Shown here in pieces: positions 8,386 through 18,475 of a stretch of 64,000 nt of DNA. Source of the stretch: Bacilli bacterium (GTDB lineage: Bacteria; Bacillota_I; Bacilli_A; RF39; UBA660); NCBI GenBank assembly GCA_900772095.1, contig CAAGQJ010000060.1:47026-111025 (forward strand). The letters are read 5' to 3'. Position 1 is the first letter of the stretch; each line of letters opens with the position of its first letter. The translations under genes and the position numbers were made by a program. Below the pieces are notes generated by a model. It was not told where the DNA came from and searched no databases. It worked only from the letters and a program-made list of their open reading frames with translations.

Positions 8386-11300
8386 TTAAAATGTTAAACC
8401 TTTCTTTTTCCTACTTATCTTACCTCCACATGCTGCCTTTTTCTTTCTTATATAGCTTTTACCTATATTCTGCTTGTCACTCATTGTTCCAAACAGTCCA
8501 TCAGCAGCCATATCTGCAATCATATTATGTTGTGCATTCTCCTTACCCCAGGCTCCCAAACCTGCAAACAAGCCATTCACATTACCATATATACCTTGAT
8601 TCCAAGCAGCATCAGCAGCCATTCTCTGTCTTGCAGCATCCATCTTCATCTGTGCTCTAAGCTGTCTGTTATTGTTTGCTATCTGAGCATTGGTAGCTGA
8701 TACTTGATTTGCAGCATTAGCATTATACATATCTGTACCTCTGTTAAACTCTGCTACTCTCTGTCTCTGTGCATCATTATATTCCAAAGCTTTCCTATAA
8801 AGCTCACCGTCTGCTATCTGACTGTTGTAGCCATTTGCAAGCAATCCTGCCATCTTAGTTCCCATTGGAGAAGCATTGTTAAGAATAGCTCTGTCTGTAG
8901 CTCTACTATTAGCATCCATCCTATTCTGCTCATACCATATATCCATTGGTCTATACTTAAGACGATTACCAATAAACTGAGCATGTGCCAATGCTGGACT
9001 TCCATTTGCTATCTCCAATGCAGCATCCATTCCTGAATAGTCTGGTTTTCCTATACCTAAGGCTTGCATCCCAAGACCTATTGCTGGTCCTAATAGTCCT
9101 GCTGTCCTTCCCCATGTTGGTTTATGTACTGGCTCATATTCCTCATCTTCTACCTTACCTTTCTTATCAGGAGTAACCACTGAGTCTACAGGTCTTTTAT
9201 AGTAGTTATACTCATAATCACTATCAGCATCCTGCCACTTATAGCTTCCTGTACCATTCCATCCCTCTGGCACATCTCCTATAATCTCATCTACTGTACC
9301 ATCATCATTCACTACAAAGTTTCCTGACATCTTGTTTCTCAACATCTCATTAGGTGTCTTCCAATATGTTCCAGGATGAGTATTCCTAACACCAGTTCCA
9401 TTAGGGTCTTCAAAGATAGTTTGATAATCCCTCTTTACATCTTTCAGCCAACCATTGTTATCAACATATCTTGCTGCATATTGTTTTGCTGCTTCTGGTG
9501 CATCTTTACTATTAAGTATCTGCTGCAAGTAGAACAGTCTGTTTTCTTCATTTTCTTTCAGCCAGTTTGAGCCTCTTTTATAAGCATCTGTCTGTGATAG
9601 AGCTTTGCCTATCTCCTCTGACTTCATGCCTTTTTTCACAAGACCCTTCTTTACTGCTTCCTTCCAAGCTGCATCTGTACTGCCATTCCAAGCATCATAG
9701 TCTTCTTTTCCCCAACCTCCATGTGTAAAATCAAAAGTCAACTTTCCATTCTTTGTTGGAATATAAGCACCAAAGTCATATCCTCTTGAAAGAGCATCTC
9801 CCAACATTGGATTATCTTTTCCTAAAGCATCTATAAATGACTTATTCTTTAGTATATTTTTCCAATCATCTATCTTTCCTATATTATGCTTTTCTGCCCA
9901 TTTGTCAAACTCTCTGTCTGTAGGTGTTTTTAAGAGGTTGTATATCTTCCTCTTCATATCTCCTCCATTATCAAATCTGTTCATCTTTCCTCCACAAGCA
10001 TTTATCTGTTCCATATTTCCTTCTTCCACATTAGGCTCTTCTTCTATCTGCTCACCATTATCCTGCTGTCCTTGAAGCTGCTCTTCCTGCTGTGCATTCT
10101 GAAGCTGCTCTTCATTCTGCATTTGCTGTGCTTCCTGAGCTTGCTGTTCCTGCATAGCTACTTGTTGCATTATTGCCTGCTGTTGCTCTGGTGGTAACTG
10201 TTCAAAGGCATCCTGTATTTCTTCTCCCTTTTGCCTCTCCTGCTCATCTGCAAGGTTATGAAGTTGTTTCTTTAGTCCATTCTGTGATATAGGGTCATTT
10301 GGTCTCTCAAGACTTTCCTTCTCAAGTTTCTTCGACAAGTCTGCATAACTAATATCTGCATTCTTTCCTATATGGAATTTCTTCTTTGTCTTTGCATCAG
10401 CCTTTATTCTCTTACTAAACACATAATCATCAAATATGGTCTCTCCTTCTTCTACAAGATTTGGCTGACCATTCTCTCTGCTTATACCTACTTGCACACC
10501 ATCATAAGGATTCTCTTCATGTGAACCCCCTGCATCTATATGTGCCAATCCATTACTAAAATCTCCTCCATTAGTCTGCATATCTCCTCCTAAAGCAAAA
10601 GTACTGAGTGGTGTCACTGGAAGATTTCCAAACACATTGGTTGCTATTTTATTCTTTGCTTCTGCTGCCTTATTCTTAGTCACAAGATAGTTTGACATAA
10701 AGTCATAGTCTATTGCTCCAGTGCCCAAGCTTGGCATTCCTCCAAGTGGACCACCAAAAGCAGCATAGTTTGCAAGCATTGTATCCATTTGTGTCTCTGC
10801 TATATTATCAATATTGTTATCTACACTTCTATTTGCCCATGACTCTGCATTTGCTCTCTCTGCTCTAAGGGCGGCATTCTTCCTCCTTGCCTTGCCTTTC
10901 TTAAAGAGTCCTCCTTTATAAGCATTCTGCACATTAGCCACAGCATTTGGACCTTGTATATCATCAAAAGTTGAAGCATCTGATACAAAGCTATTCAGAT
11001 AGTTGGTACCTTCATTGGCTGCCTGAAGTTTCTTTTGATCTGTCTTCATACCAAAAAGAGCATTTATACCTCCACCAATAATACCTGTTCCTATCTTCAC
11101 TGCACCACCTATTAAAGGATTGACAGTACTGATAGCACTTCCAACAGCACTACCTATACCACTCACTGCATTACCAGCACCAGAATTAAGTCCACCACTT
11201 ATAATTCTATTAGCAGCACCGCCTACAACATCACCTAATGCACCTACAACATTACCTATCTTACCTGCTCCACCTAATTTACCTACAGGTACATCTACAT

Positions 11301-11508
11301 GCTTAGGTAACCAGCTTGACATCTGTGAACTTGTTATTTTTGATGGGTCTATTGTTTTATTTAGACTTCCAAAACTTCCTGCATCAACATTATTTAAGTA
11401 GCTGAAGTCCAGACCATCAAAGATATTCTGATGTTCTCTATCTATACCTTGAGCAAACAATGGTTGATTCCATTTGTTCACTTTATATAATTTGTTTCTT
11501 TTTCTCAT
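8386..11508 (-). CDS. Large cargo/tail-associated virion protein
   Basis: 1040 residues from the second in-frame ATG. The longer frame to 11550 is rejected because the TATCTTTG promoter box (11528-11535) would lie inside it. The protein has a long G/A-rich N-terminal stretch (about 65-160, compatible with membrane insertion), a Q/E-rich low-complexity segment (about 430-505), and a later domain around 525-760. The motif ACGGK appears twice, once in the middle and once ten residues before the end. G/A-rich and Q-rich segments are common in ejected phage proteins. Placed after the muzzle gene, as crAss cargo proteins are. No enzyme motif seen. Confidence 0.65.
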   Translation of the reverse strand: MRKRNKLYKVNKWNQPLFAQGIDREHQNIFDGLDFSYLNNVDAGSFGSLNKTIDPSKITSSQMSSWLPKHVDVPVGKLGGAGKIGNVVGALGDVVGGAANRIISGGLNSGAGNAVSGIGSAVGSAISTVNPLIGGAVKIGTGIIGGGINALFGMKTDQKKLQAANEGTNYLNSFVSDASTFDDIQGPNAVANVQNAYKGGLFKKGKARRKNAALRAERANAESWANRSVDNNIDNIAETQMDTMLANYAAFGGPLGGMPSLGTGAIDYDFMSNYLVTKNKAAEAKNKIATNVFGNLPVTPLSTFALGGDMQTNGGDFSNGLAHIDAGGSHEENPYDGVQVGISRENGQPNLVEEGETIFDDYVFSKRIKADAKTKKKFHIGKNADISYADLSKKLEKESLERPNDPISQNGLKKQLHNLADEQERQKGEEIQDAFEQLPPEQQQAIMQQVAMQEQQAQEAQQMQNEEQLQNAQQEEQLQGQQDNGEQIEEEPNVEEGNMEQINACGGKMNRFDNGGDMKRKIYNLLKTPTDREFDKWAEKHNIGKIDDWKNILKNKSFIDALGKDNPMLGDALSRGYDFGAYIPTKNGKLTFDFTHGGWGKEDYDAWNGSTDAAWKEAVKKGLVKKGMKSEEIGKALSQTDAYKRGSNWLKENEENRLFYLQQILNSKDAPEAAKQYAARYVDNNGWLKDVKRDYQTIFEDPNGTGVRNTHPGTYWKTPNEMLRNKMSGNFVVNDDGTVDEIIGDVPEGWNGTGSYKWQDADSDYEYNYYKRPVDSVVTPDKKGKVEDEEYEPVHKPTWGRTAGLLGPAIGLGMQALGIGKPDYSGMDAALEIANGSPALAHAQFIGNRLKYRPMDIWYEQNRMDANSRATDRAILNNASPMGTKMAGLLANGYNSQIADGELYRKALEYNDAQRQRVAEFNRGTDMYNANAANQVSATNAQIANNNRQLRAQMKMDAARQRMAADAAWNQGIYGNVNGLFAGLGAWGKENAQHNMIADMAADGLFGTMSDKQNIGKSYIRKKKAACGGKISRKKKGLTF

Positions 11509-11527
11509 ATTAGTAATATGTTTATTG

Positions 11528-11535
11528 CAAAGATA
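11528..11535 (-). promoter_or_regulatory. Bacteroides-type -7 promoter box
   Basis: On the minus strand TATCTTTG, 20 bases before the chosen ATG at 11508. Its position inside the longer open frame decides the start of the 1040-residue gene. Confidence 0.65.
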
Positions 11536-11576
11536 CTTTTTTACACTCATTATAACCTCTCCCTTATCCTTATAAT

Positions 11577-11613
11577 AAAAAAAGGTAAGAGAATCACTAA
11601 GATTCCCTTACCT
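11577..11613 (-). terminator. Rho-independent terminator after the muzzle gene
   Basis: Read on the minus strand, GGTAAG-GAATC pairs with GATTC-CTTACC around a 5-base loop with one opposed mismatch, and the arm is followed by a run of seven T. It ends the ring/muzzle transcript before the promoter of the next gene. Confidence 0.85.
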
Positions 11614-11620
11614 CTCTATC

Positions 11621-11660
11621 AAAGGCTTAGTAAGGCTTAGGTAGGCTCAGTGAGGCTTGG
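11621..11660. repeat. 10-bp-period AAGGCTTA array (array 1)
   Basis: Four adjacent 10-base units of form nnAGGCTnAG (two exact AAGGCTTAG cores, then TAGGCTCAG and GAGGCTTGG) between the muzzle gene end and its terminator. The same unit and spacing occur at 26179, 50561, 52531 and 63931, always in this orientation. Confidence 0.8.
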
Positions 11661-11675
11661 TATTCTATCCTACCC

Positions 11676-14600
11676 CTACCCAAAGTATGTCACCATAATA
11701 TCATGCACCTCTACCTTACTTGTTGCCACATTTTTTGTCAGCTTTATGTATACCCAAGGATTCCTTATTCTATCCAAGGGTCTTGCCTTAAACCTCTTTA
11801 TTCCCATCAAGGACTCTGTAGCATTGTTTACAGTTGCATTGTCCCTCGGAATATCACACCTCCATATTCTGAACTTCCTGTTAAGTGAAGCATTACCATC
11901 CTTATTTCCATGAGTAAATCTGTCATGACCATCTCTATCACTAAGATTAAGTATTCCATGTTGATACTCATTCCATGCTTCTACAGTGTCAAAGGGTAAA
12001 GATGGTTTAAACTTACCATTACTATCATAAACTCCTTCTCCTTCTACACAAGCTCTGAACTCCAAGTTGGTAAACATCTTATCTATCTGTGGTTCTTGAT
12101 TAGCTACAAGAGTCATTGAATAGGATTTATTTTTATCAAAGAAATTACAGTACTTTCCTGCTTGGTGTTGCCATAGATTAAGACTTTTCACCCATATTCC
12201 AATATCATCAAGATTAATAAAGTATGGTGTTCCACCATAATCATAGAATGAAACGAAGCAATTAAACTTCTCTGAATAAGCTAATGCTGTTTTTCCATTA
12301 ATGAATAACACATCTTGATTCAACTTATCATAGTAAGTTACAAAAGAATTGAATGTATTAGGTGTCCATTCTACATCTGTTGACGGAATATTCTGTTTTG
12401 CCCAAGCATTAAAGCCTTTTGCTGTACTCAGATTATTCAACTGACCATTAAACAGATATATGCTCTTCTCATTACTGTCCATAAAGTATATGCCCAAAGG
12501 TGTCTGCACCATAGACCACTTGTTTGAACAACCTACTGTATCTGAGTAATACCTCTTACCCTGTACCTTCTGTGAATTTGCTATCTCAATAGGCACTCCC
12601 TCTGTAGTAGAAATCTGTGTATTCTCATTATACAGTATCTGTGATATACCACTGTCTTGGAATGAAAGCAACTGGTTATTAAGCCTTATAAGCTTGTTTA
12701 TCTTTCCTTTGTCTCCATCCATCTCCAAGGTATTAGCCATAGTGATGTTTGTCCACAAGTCTACATCTGCTCCATTCTGTTTGGTTTTAGTCCAAGTCAC
12801 TGTATTTGGAAATACTGTATTCTTATAGTTATCTTCATCCATTATCTTATATGAGAAGAAGTTATCCATCTGTGAGTACACTGGATTTATAAGATTGAAG
12901 TTTTGAGGTGTCATATTAAGATTACTTACTTGCCCTCTGTTCTTATCATACCTTCCATCTATATTTACCCTTGTCTCTACCATAAAGGATGCTATTTCTA
13001 CTACCTGATTCCTATCCTCAGAACTGAAAGGATAGGTTTTCAAGCATTCATACCTCTGGAAATATGTATCTCCCCATTTATATTGCAAGTCTATACCTCC
13101 AGTATTATCATTAAGAGAAACAGAGGGTCCACAAGGAATCCATGTAGCTGCTTGTAAAGCCTCATTTGATGCTCCTCCAAAGATTATATCTTTATCATAA
13201 GCTTTATAAACCTCGATAATAGGAGTTTGTCCTAAGGTTGAAAAGGAAGCTGCGGTATAAATATTTGCTACTAAGTGTGGAGTAGATTTATATTTTATAC
13301 TCACTCCCTCTCTCCATTGAGACACGCCTCTTGCATGATCACCTATATCTTTACCTTTACTTTCTTTATCTCTATCCCAAATCCAGGTATTGTTGTTTGA
13401 TTTTAATTCCCATATACCACTTTCTGAACTTGTATCATTTGGGTTTTTAAGAGACAATCTATAATAACATTTTGTTTTATAGGTAGTGTCTACTGTTTTT
13501 CTCCAAGGATTTCCTACAAAATAATAAGGAGAAGGCTCACTTGGAACAACCATAGTATCAACATTGCCTTGATATGTCTTTCCATTAACCTTTATTACAG
13601 AGAGAGTATCAGAATTAAATAACTGAATGTCAGTACTACTACTTCCTATTATAGTACTATCTCCAATAGCATAATAAGTAGTTGCAGAACCAAGTCTGTA
13701 ATTACTTATTTTCTTTTTCAAGAGTTGGGCACTCCTACCGTCTCTTGCAACATCATTATTCAAAGAACCATTCTTATGCCACATATAGACAGGATAGTCT
13801 ATAGGAGGACTACTGGTATTATAAGCCCAATACCATCCTTTATCATCTACATCATCTACTATATAATCATTATAAAAGAGTCCTGAAATAAGAGCACCAT
13901 ATCCTGGAGCCACAATACTTCTATGAACAAATCCAGCAGCATCTGAACCTATTGTAGGAGTAGATGTCTGAATACTTATATCTCCATAAGTCTTCTCAAA
14001 TAAAGTATATCCTACAATACTTAAATTATAACCTTTAAAATCTGTATGACTTATATAATCATCAAATTCTATATCTGGAGAGTTTAAAGTTATGAAATAA
14101 TGGTCTATAAAGTATGAATCATTTTGATTAAAAGTACCCATAATCTCAGTACTTGAAAGATATGGAGAAATTACTGTAGAACTCATATTTGAATCCTTAA
14201 CAAATTGATTTCTATACTGTGATTTAAGAGAATAGTCTGTAGAGACATATCCTCCACCAGTATAACCATCTCCCTCCGTATTTTTGGTATTTGGAATATT
14301 CCAATCAGTGTTATTAATCTCATTAATAATATTAGAGGAGTATTTAGTTCTAAATAACCATGATGAAACAGCATATAGATTATTCTTTCTATCTACTTCC
14401 CTATACATTGTAGGACATCCTATTCCTTGACATAAGATAGTCCTATCTTGAGTTCTTGGTATTGCAAATACTGGTCTTACTTTTTTATAACCTTGAGTAG
14501 ATAAACCACTGATAATACTAGCATCAATGTGATAAACAAATTCTGGAACCTGTATCATATCCCCTGAAGAACTCATTGAAGGAAGCACATTACATTGCTT

Positions 14601-15872
14601 GTCTCCTATCCAACAAGGCTCTGACCATTTACCATTTTTATACTGAAACTGTACACCCAATCTATAATATTCTCTGGATTTAAAACAAGCTGCTCCTTGA
14701 TAATTGCCTTCTGTATCAAGAGTATTATAATAAGTGAAAGGGGATTTAGAAGCTAATTTAAAATATCTTGTTCCTGTTGTTGCTTCAACCATACTATTAG
14801 CTAAAGGACTTTGTGAGCTAATTGAATTTGTTCCAAATATACGATTCTTTATATTAAGAACTGGTCTCTTCACCATAATATTTCCTAAAAATAGTGCCCC
14901 ATCTTTCTGCTCTATAGTCTTAGCTGCAATCTCTTCTCCACCCTTATATAAGAGTTCTGTAGGGTCTACTGTCTCACCACTGGTTCCATTGTCTATATAG
15001 GTTAAGCTTGATGTACTTTCCTTTATCTCCAAATCCTGTATTCTCTTAACCAATGGAGTACCGTCTTTTGATGTTCTGAGGATTGAATAAATCCTCATAT
15101 AATCAAAGTTATTGTCTATATTGGTTACCTTAATCTTAAAGCAGTTTGCTATCTTCTCCTCTGGACTTCCTGCTCTGTTGATATAAGAGATATATTGCAA
15201 GGGTGTTGTATAGAATACATTACTCTCCTGACCATACTTATTATAGTATGTAAAGGCGTACTGTATTACTCCAGGAGGAAACTCTCCTGCACCATACATC
15301 TTACTAACAGATACAGTCTCTCTTAAAGCTAACTCTGGTACAAAATCAAAGGATGAATCCTTATACTTTACTGTCTTAGAATCCATAACAGGAGCTATAT
15401 TGATTACCCTTGGCTGATTCAACCCATCTGTCCAATACACCTTCTGAATATTCTCTGATTCATAAGATACTACTGTCTCTATTGGGTAATTAGGACTGAA
15501 TCCTAATGAGCCTCTATAAAGAATCTTACCTTGCAAAGTATAAGCACTATCCTTTGATTTCTCAAAGACATATATATGATCACTGGAAGTAAACAATACT
15601 AACTTATGATTAAGAACAGCTGTACCTATGGGTATTCCATTAATCATATCAGTAAAGTTTTCTTCATATTTTGGCGTAAGCCAAGGCTTTATATCTATAT
15701 GAAGAGTTAACTTCTTTGGTCCTTTTTCATTTATCCAAGACATCATTGTATTACCTTCATTGGTAGCAAGTCTTATGTTAAGGTTCTCAAAAGCAAACTC
15801 TGGATTAAAAGCTGATACTGACATGTCTTTGTTCATGCCTTTTGTCTTCCAATTAATATATTTCTTTGCCAT
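11676..15872 (-). CDS. Tail muzzle protein (crAss-type)
   Basis: 1398 residues, strand-rich, with an N-terminal MAKKYINWKTKGMNKD and repeated Y/N/G/W-rich segments as in large beta-propeller or tubular tail proteins. Size and its place directly after the ring protein genes fit the muzzle protein that forms the distal end of the crAss tail tube, analogous in role to podovirus tail accessory factors. No transmembrane segment or signal peptide. It starts one base before the end of the 253-residue ring gene, so the two are tightly packed. Confidence is high for a major tail component and moderate for the exact name. Confidence 0.75.
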   Translation of the reverse strand: MAKKYINWKTKGMNKDMSVSAFNPEFAFENLNIRLATNEGNTMMSWINEKGPKKLTLHIDIKPWLTPKYEENFTDMINGIPIGTAVLNHKLVLFTSSDHIYVFEKSKDSAYTLQGKILYRGSLGFSPNYPIETVVSYESENIQKVYWTDGLNQPRVINIAPVMDSKTVKYKDSSFDFVPELALRETVSVSKMYGAGEFPPGVIQYAFTYYNKYGQESNVFYTTPLQYISYINRAGSPEEKIANCFKIKVTNIDNNFDYMRIYSILRTSKDGTPLVKRIQDLEIKESTSSLTYIDNGTSGETVDPTELLYKGGEEIAAKTIEQKDGALFLGNIMVKRPVLNIKNRIFGTNSISSQSPLANSMVEATTGTRYFKLASKSPFTYYNTLDTEGNYQGAACFKSREYYRLGVQFQYKNGKWSEPCWIGDKQCNVLPSMSSSGDMIQVPEFVYHIDASIISGLSTQGYKKVRPVFAIPRTQDRTILCQGIGCPTMYREVDRKNNLYAVSSWLFRTKYSSNIINEINNTDWNIPNTKNTEGDGYTGGGYVSTDYSLKSQYRNQFVKDSNMSSTVISPYLSSTEIMGTFNQNDSYFIDHYFITLNSPDIEFDDYISHTDFKGYNLSIVGYTLFEKTYGDISIQTSTPTIGSDAAGFVHRSIVAPGYGALISGLFYNDYIVDDVDDKGWYWAYNTSSPPIDYPVYMWHKNGSLNNDVARDGRSAQLLKKKISNYRLGSATTYYAIGDSTIIGSSSTDIQLFNSDTLSVIKVNGKTYQGNVDTMVVPSEPSPYYFVGNPWRKTVDTTYKTKCYYRLSLKNPNDTSSESGIWELKSNNNTWIWDRDKESKGKDIGDHARGVSQWREGVSIKYKSTPHLVANIYTAASFSTLGQTPIIEVYKAYDKDIIFGGASNEALQAATWIPCGPSVSLNDNTGGIDLQYKWGDTYFQRYECLKTYPFSSEDRNQVVEIASFMVETRVNIDGRYDKNRGQVSNLNMTPQNFNLINPVYSQMDNFFSYKIMDEDNYKNTVFPNTVTWTKTKQNGADVDLWTNITMANTLEMDGDKGKINKLIRLNNQLLSFQDSGISQILYNENTQISTTEGVPIEIANSQKVQGKRYYSDTVGCSNKWSMVQTPLGIYFMDSNEKSIYLFNGQLNNLSTAKGFNAWAKQNIPSTDVEWTPNTFNSFVTYYDKLNQDVLFINGKTALAYSEKFNCFVSFYDYGGTPYFINLDDIGIWVKSLNLWQHQAGKYCNFFDKNKSYSMTLVANQEPQIDKMFTNLEFRACVEGEGVYDSNGKFKPSLPFDTVEAWNEYQHGILNLSDRDGHDRFTHGNKDGNASLNRKFRIWRCDIPRDNATVNNATESLMGIKRFKARPLDRIRNPWVYIKLTKNVATSKVEVHDIMVTYFG

Positions 15873-15873
15873 A

Positions 15874-16635
15874 TTAATATCTCCTCCTATATTCTCTATC
15901 TCCTAAGTTCTTGAATCCATTGTCAAAGTATGTCACTGGTTTTATCAGTGTATTAAGGTATCTTGTGATACTCTCCATTTCTGACACTGATGGTGTTGTC
16001 ATCTCACTCTGTAGCAAGTGTGCTGCCCAAGCATATTCTGTTTGTGCATTGCTCAATACTCCTGCTGACATATTATTTGTATCAAATCTTACAGTGAACA
16101 CCTTTACTTTGATATATGCCTCAAGTGCATTGAGATAGGTTTCATTGTCTATCAACAATGGAAAACCATCTTCATCTACAGGTATTGCCTTATACGCCAC
16201 TTCCACTCTTCCTGCTGGAAATGATGTGAATATAACTCTGCCTTGTGTCTTGAATGACATTTCTTCTGCACATACCTTTCTTGGTGGTATATACCCATGC
16301 TGAACATTATTCAGTAAGTCCTTAGGTCCTCTGTCTTCTTTTAGCTTAGGCTCCAAACCTCTTGCAAAATTATCTGTCATTGCTCTCAGACAAATACCTG
16401 TATCAAGGTCTTTTACCTGTATTATTGAAACAAGGTCACAAGGCAACAGTCCCCTAAAGTCTTTTATCTCTACTTCTTCTATCCTATCTTGGTATAGACT
16501 TGGATAACCATGCAGGGATATAAACCTAAGAGTGTGTCTTACTACTTGCTCAAGTGTCAAGTTTCTTAGCAATGGATGCTCTACTAAGTCCTCAAGCACT
16601 CTCCTTATATTTGTATATTGTATCTCTGTTACCAT
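15874..16635 (-). CDS. Tail ring/collar protein
   Basis: 253 residues, mixed helix and strand, with an N-terminal helical bundle (about 1-45) and a basic C-terminal GDREYRRRY. Its place immediately before the muzzle gene matches a crAss ring protein linking portal/collar to muzzle (P22 gp4-like in role). It overlaps the preceding gene by 7 bases, so the stoichiometry of these ring proteins may be set by translational coupling. Confidence 0.65.
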   Translation of the reverse strand: MVTEIQYTNIRRVLEDLVEHPLLRNLTLEQVVRHTLRFISLHGYPSLYQDRIEEVEIKDFRGLLPCDLVSIIQVKDLDTGICLRAMTDNFARGLEPKLKEDRGPKDLLNNVQHGYIPPRKVCAEEMSFKTQGRVIFTSFPAGRVEVAYKAIPVDEDGFPLLIDNETYLNALEAYIKVKVFTVRFDTNNMSAGVLSNAQTEYAWAAHLLQSEMTTPSVSEMESITRYLNTLIKPVTYFDNGFKNLGDREYRRRY

Positions 16636-17156
16636 AATGTATCTGTTTTACCATTGTTAATACTTTCTACTAATGCTCGTTTTATAAATCTGTTTACCTC
16701 AAACTCATAGAAGACTTGGTTCTCATATATGGCATGATATTTATTGTATTTTATATGATATATGTACTTTGGTTCATGTCTCAAAAGTGTCTTGTTTTTC
16801 CTTGCCTCCTCATCCTTATACCATAATCTTATTGTCTTGTCCCAATTTATAGGATAGCCTATCTTCAGCTTTCCATCCACTATCTTCACCTCTGGCTTGT
16901 ATTTCCTCAATTCAAGTTCTCCCATACCATGTGGAAACTTTACAGTGTTTCCCTTGACTATCTCTTTAGCCAACAGGTCATTTACACCTCTGACAATACT
17001 ATAGAACTCATGCTCCTTCAAGGGTCTTCCTATATCATACCAGCCTTTCTTTCTTATATGCTTATAGGCATCATATACTCCCCATGAATTTCTTATCTTT
17101 ATCTTCTTTGGAACATCTGTCTTTATAAGCTTGGCTCTAAACTCCTTATAGTCCAT
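16629..17156 (-). CDS. HU/IHF-like fold tail-module protein
   Basis: 175 residues. Residues about 48-90 (VNDLLAKEIVKGNTVKFPHG followed by MGELELRKYKP) resemble the end of an HU/IHF domain: helix, then a G-rich turn and strands. Proteins of this kind in crAss tail modules have been annotated as IHF subunits and are thought to be structural. The rest is basic and aromatic, with tryptophans typical of assembly proteins. Packed between two ring-type genes (2 bases from the one before, 7-base overlap with the next), so a ring or adaptor role is likelier than nucleoid binding. Confidence 0.6.
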   Translation of the reverse strand: MDYKEFRAKLIKTDVPKKIKIRNSWGVYDAYKHIRKKGWYDIGRPLKEHEFYSIVRGVNDLLAKEIVKGNTVKFPHGMGELELRKYKPEVKIVDGKLKIGYPINWDKTIRLWYKDEEARKNKTLLRHEPKYIYHIKYNKYHAIYENQVFYEFEVNRFIKRALVESINNGKTDTLW

Positions 17157-17158
17157 TT

Positions 17159-17860
17159 TTAACTCTGTTTTGTTGCTAACTTCGACATATCATCACTTGC
17201 ATTATTAGCTTGGTCTACAGGCTTATACATGCTTCCTACAAGTTCCTTTACCACAAGTTCTGTCAAAGTTGGTACCAGATAATCCCTTATTGGAAACTCT
17301 CTCTCCATTATATCACATATTGTATCATCCCCTTCACATTTATAATTCTCTATCTTATCAAAATCCTCAAATATTGCACTCATCCTTAATTTCTTAAGAT
17401 TCAGGAATTGAGGATTCACACTTTTAAGATATAAATGTAGGTCTGCTCCCAATGATACATATATTATATTTCTCAAGAACTTGTTTGTACCTATATACCT
17501 CATCTTGTCTCTTGGTACATAGCTTATATTTATTCCTTGATAAAAGTCCATAGGGTATACTCTTGGCATGTTTCCTTCAAGAAGTTTTGGTATCCTCTTC
17601 TCTGTCCTAAGATAATACCCTCCTGTACATGGACTTCCATCCATTGCTGGTACCTTTTCTAAGTTCAGACATATCTGCTGATACTCAAACTCTGAGGCTA
17701 TATCTGTAGATGTCTTCAGCTTCTCCTGCTCCTTCTTTATCAGAAAGCTCCTGTACTTCTTCAACAGAAACAATACATGGTCTTCATTGAAGAATGAATC
17801 ATCTGAAGTATATGCCTTTGCCAAGTCCAGCACCATATATACAATTTCCTTTACTAACAT
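17159..17860 (-). CDS. Tail ring/collar protein
   Basis: 233 residues: N-terminal helices (about 1-55, with KKYRSFLIKKEQEK), a strand-rich middle and a helical C-terminus. This layout is shared by the ring proteins at 20558 and 21292 (a helical start, then a beta core). It is first in the ring-muzzle transcript, downstream of the insertion-sequence remnant, so the promoter must lie in or near the remnant or further upstream. Assignment by order and overall pattern. Confidence 0.6.
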   Translation of the reverse strand: MLVKEIVYMVLDLAKAYTSDDSFFNEDHVLFLLKKYRSFLIKKEQEKLKTSTDIASEFEYQQICLNLEKVPAMDGSPCTGGYYLRTEKRIPKLLEGNMPRVYPMDFYQGINISYVPRDKMRYIGTNKFLRNIIYVSLGADLHLYLKSVNPQFLNLKKLRMSAIFEDFDKIENYKCEGDDTICDIMEREFPIRDYLVPTLTELVVKELVGSMYKPVDQANNASDDMSKLATKQS

Positions 17861-17891
17861 ATCCCTTCTTATTTTTATATAGAATCACTAC

Positions 17892-18285
17892 TGTCCCGTT
17901 AAAGTGGACTAATCGCTCTTTGAATTAATTGAAATACAGTCTTTTGCAAGAGATTTCAAGGGTGCGATGATTTGATTTTGTACTTTTGCAGTTATCTATA
18001 ACACTGCACGATGAACAAAGACAAATACGTTTTCGCCCAATTGATAGAATTTCTCGACAATAACAAGTTTCGCCATTTGGTTGACAAGTTATCGTACAAC
18101 ATGATTTGCAACTTAAGCGATCTACTTATGAGGTTCTTCTGATTCTAAGCATTTCTCTTATGGATAAGACACCACTCGTTGATCTCTTCGAAAGGACTGA
18201 ATTCAATAATGTCAAAGAACTCGATTGTCCCCTCTTTCCGGGGTTATTTGATTAATATTTAACTGGTCCCGATTTTAACGGGACA
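17892..18285. mobile_element. Internally deleted IS4-type insertion sequence (DUF4372 transposase family)
   Basis: Bounded by 12-bp perfect terminal inverted repeats, TGTCCCGTTAAA at 17892 and TTTAACGGGACA at 18274. On the plus strand, codons from 18011 encode MNKDKYVFAQLIEFLDNNKF, typical of the N-terminus of Bacteroidales IS4-type transposases with DUF4372. After 26 codons the sequence jumps out of frame to a transposase C-terminus (18088-18255) with VQHDLQLKRSTYEV and LSISLMDKTPLVDLFE. About 394 bases remain, so it cannot move by itself but could be moved by a full copy in the host. No clear target duplication was found. It lies among late virion genes. Confidence 0.8.
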
Positions 18286-18316
18286 CTAATGATATAGAAT
18301 TTAGTTTTATAAGCAA

Positions 18317-18475
18317 AAGGAGTTAAGAAGTCAGAAATTAAGAAGTTAAGTCTTTAGTTTTACTTCCATAATATTGTATTGTAACAAAAAAGCATTCGGC
18401 TTAACTCCTGACTCCTTAACTCCTGTATTCTCCTTACTCCTTAATTCCTAATTCCTTGACTTCTTATTTTTTTAC
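18317..18475. repeat. Inverted array of GGAGTTAAGAAGT-type repeats
   Basis: The left part (18317-18350) carries repeated AGGAGTTAAGAAGT / AGAAGTTAAG units. The right part (18399-18475) carries many complementary ACTCCTTAACTCC units. Together they could fold into a long imperfect hairpin downstream of the 122-residue gene, whose stop lies inside the right arm. Repeats of this kind are common between genes in Bacteroides chromosomes, so it probably came from the host along with the neighbouring insertion sequence. Confidence 0.7.
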
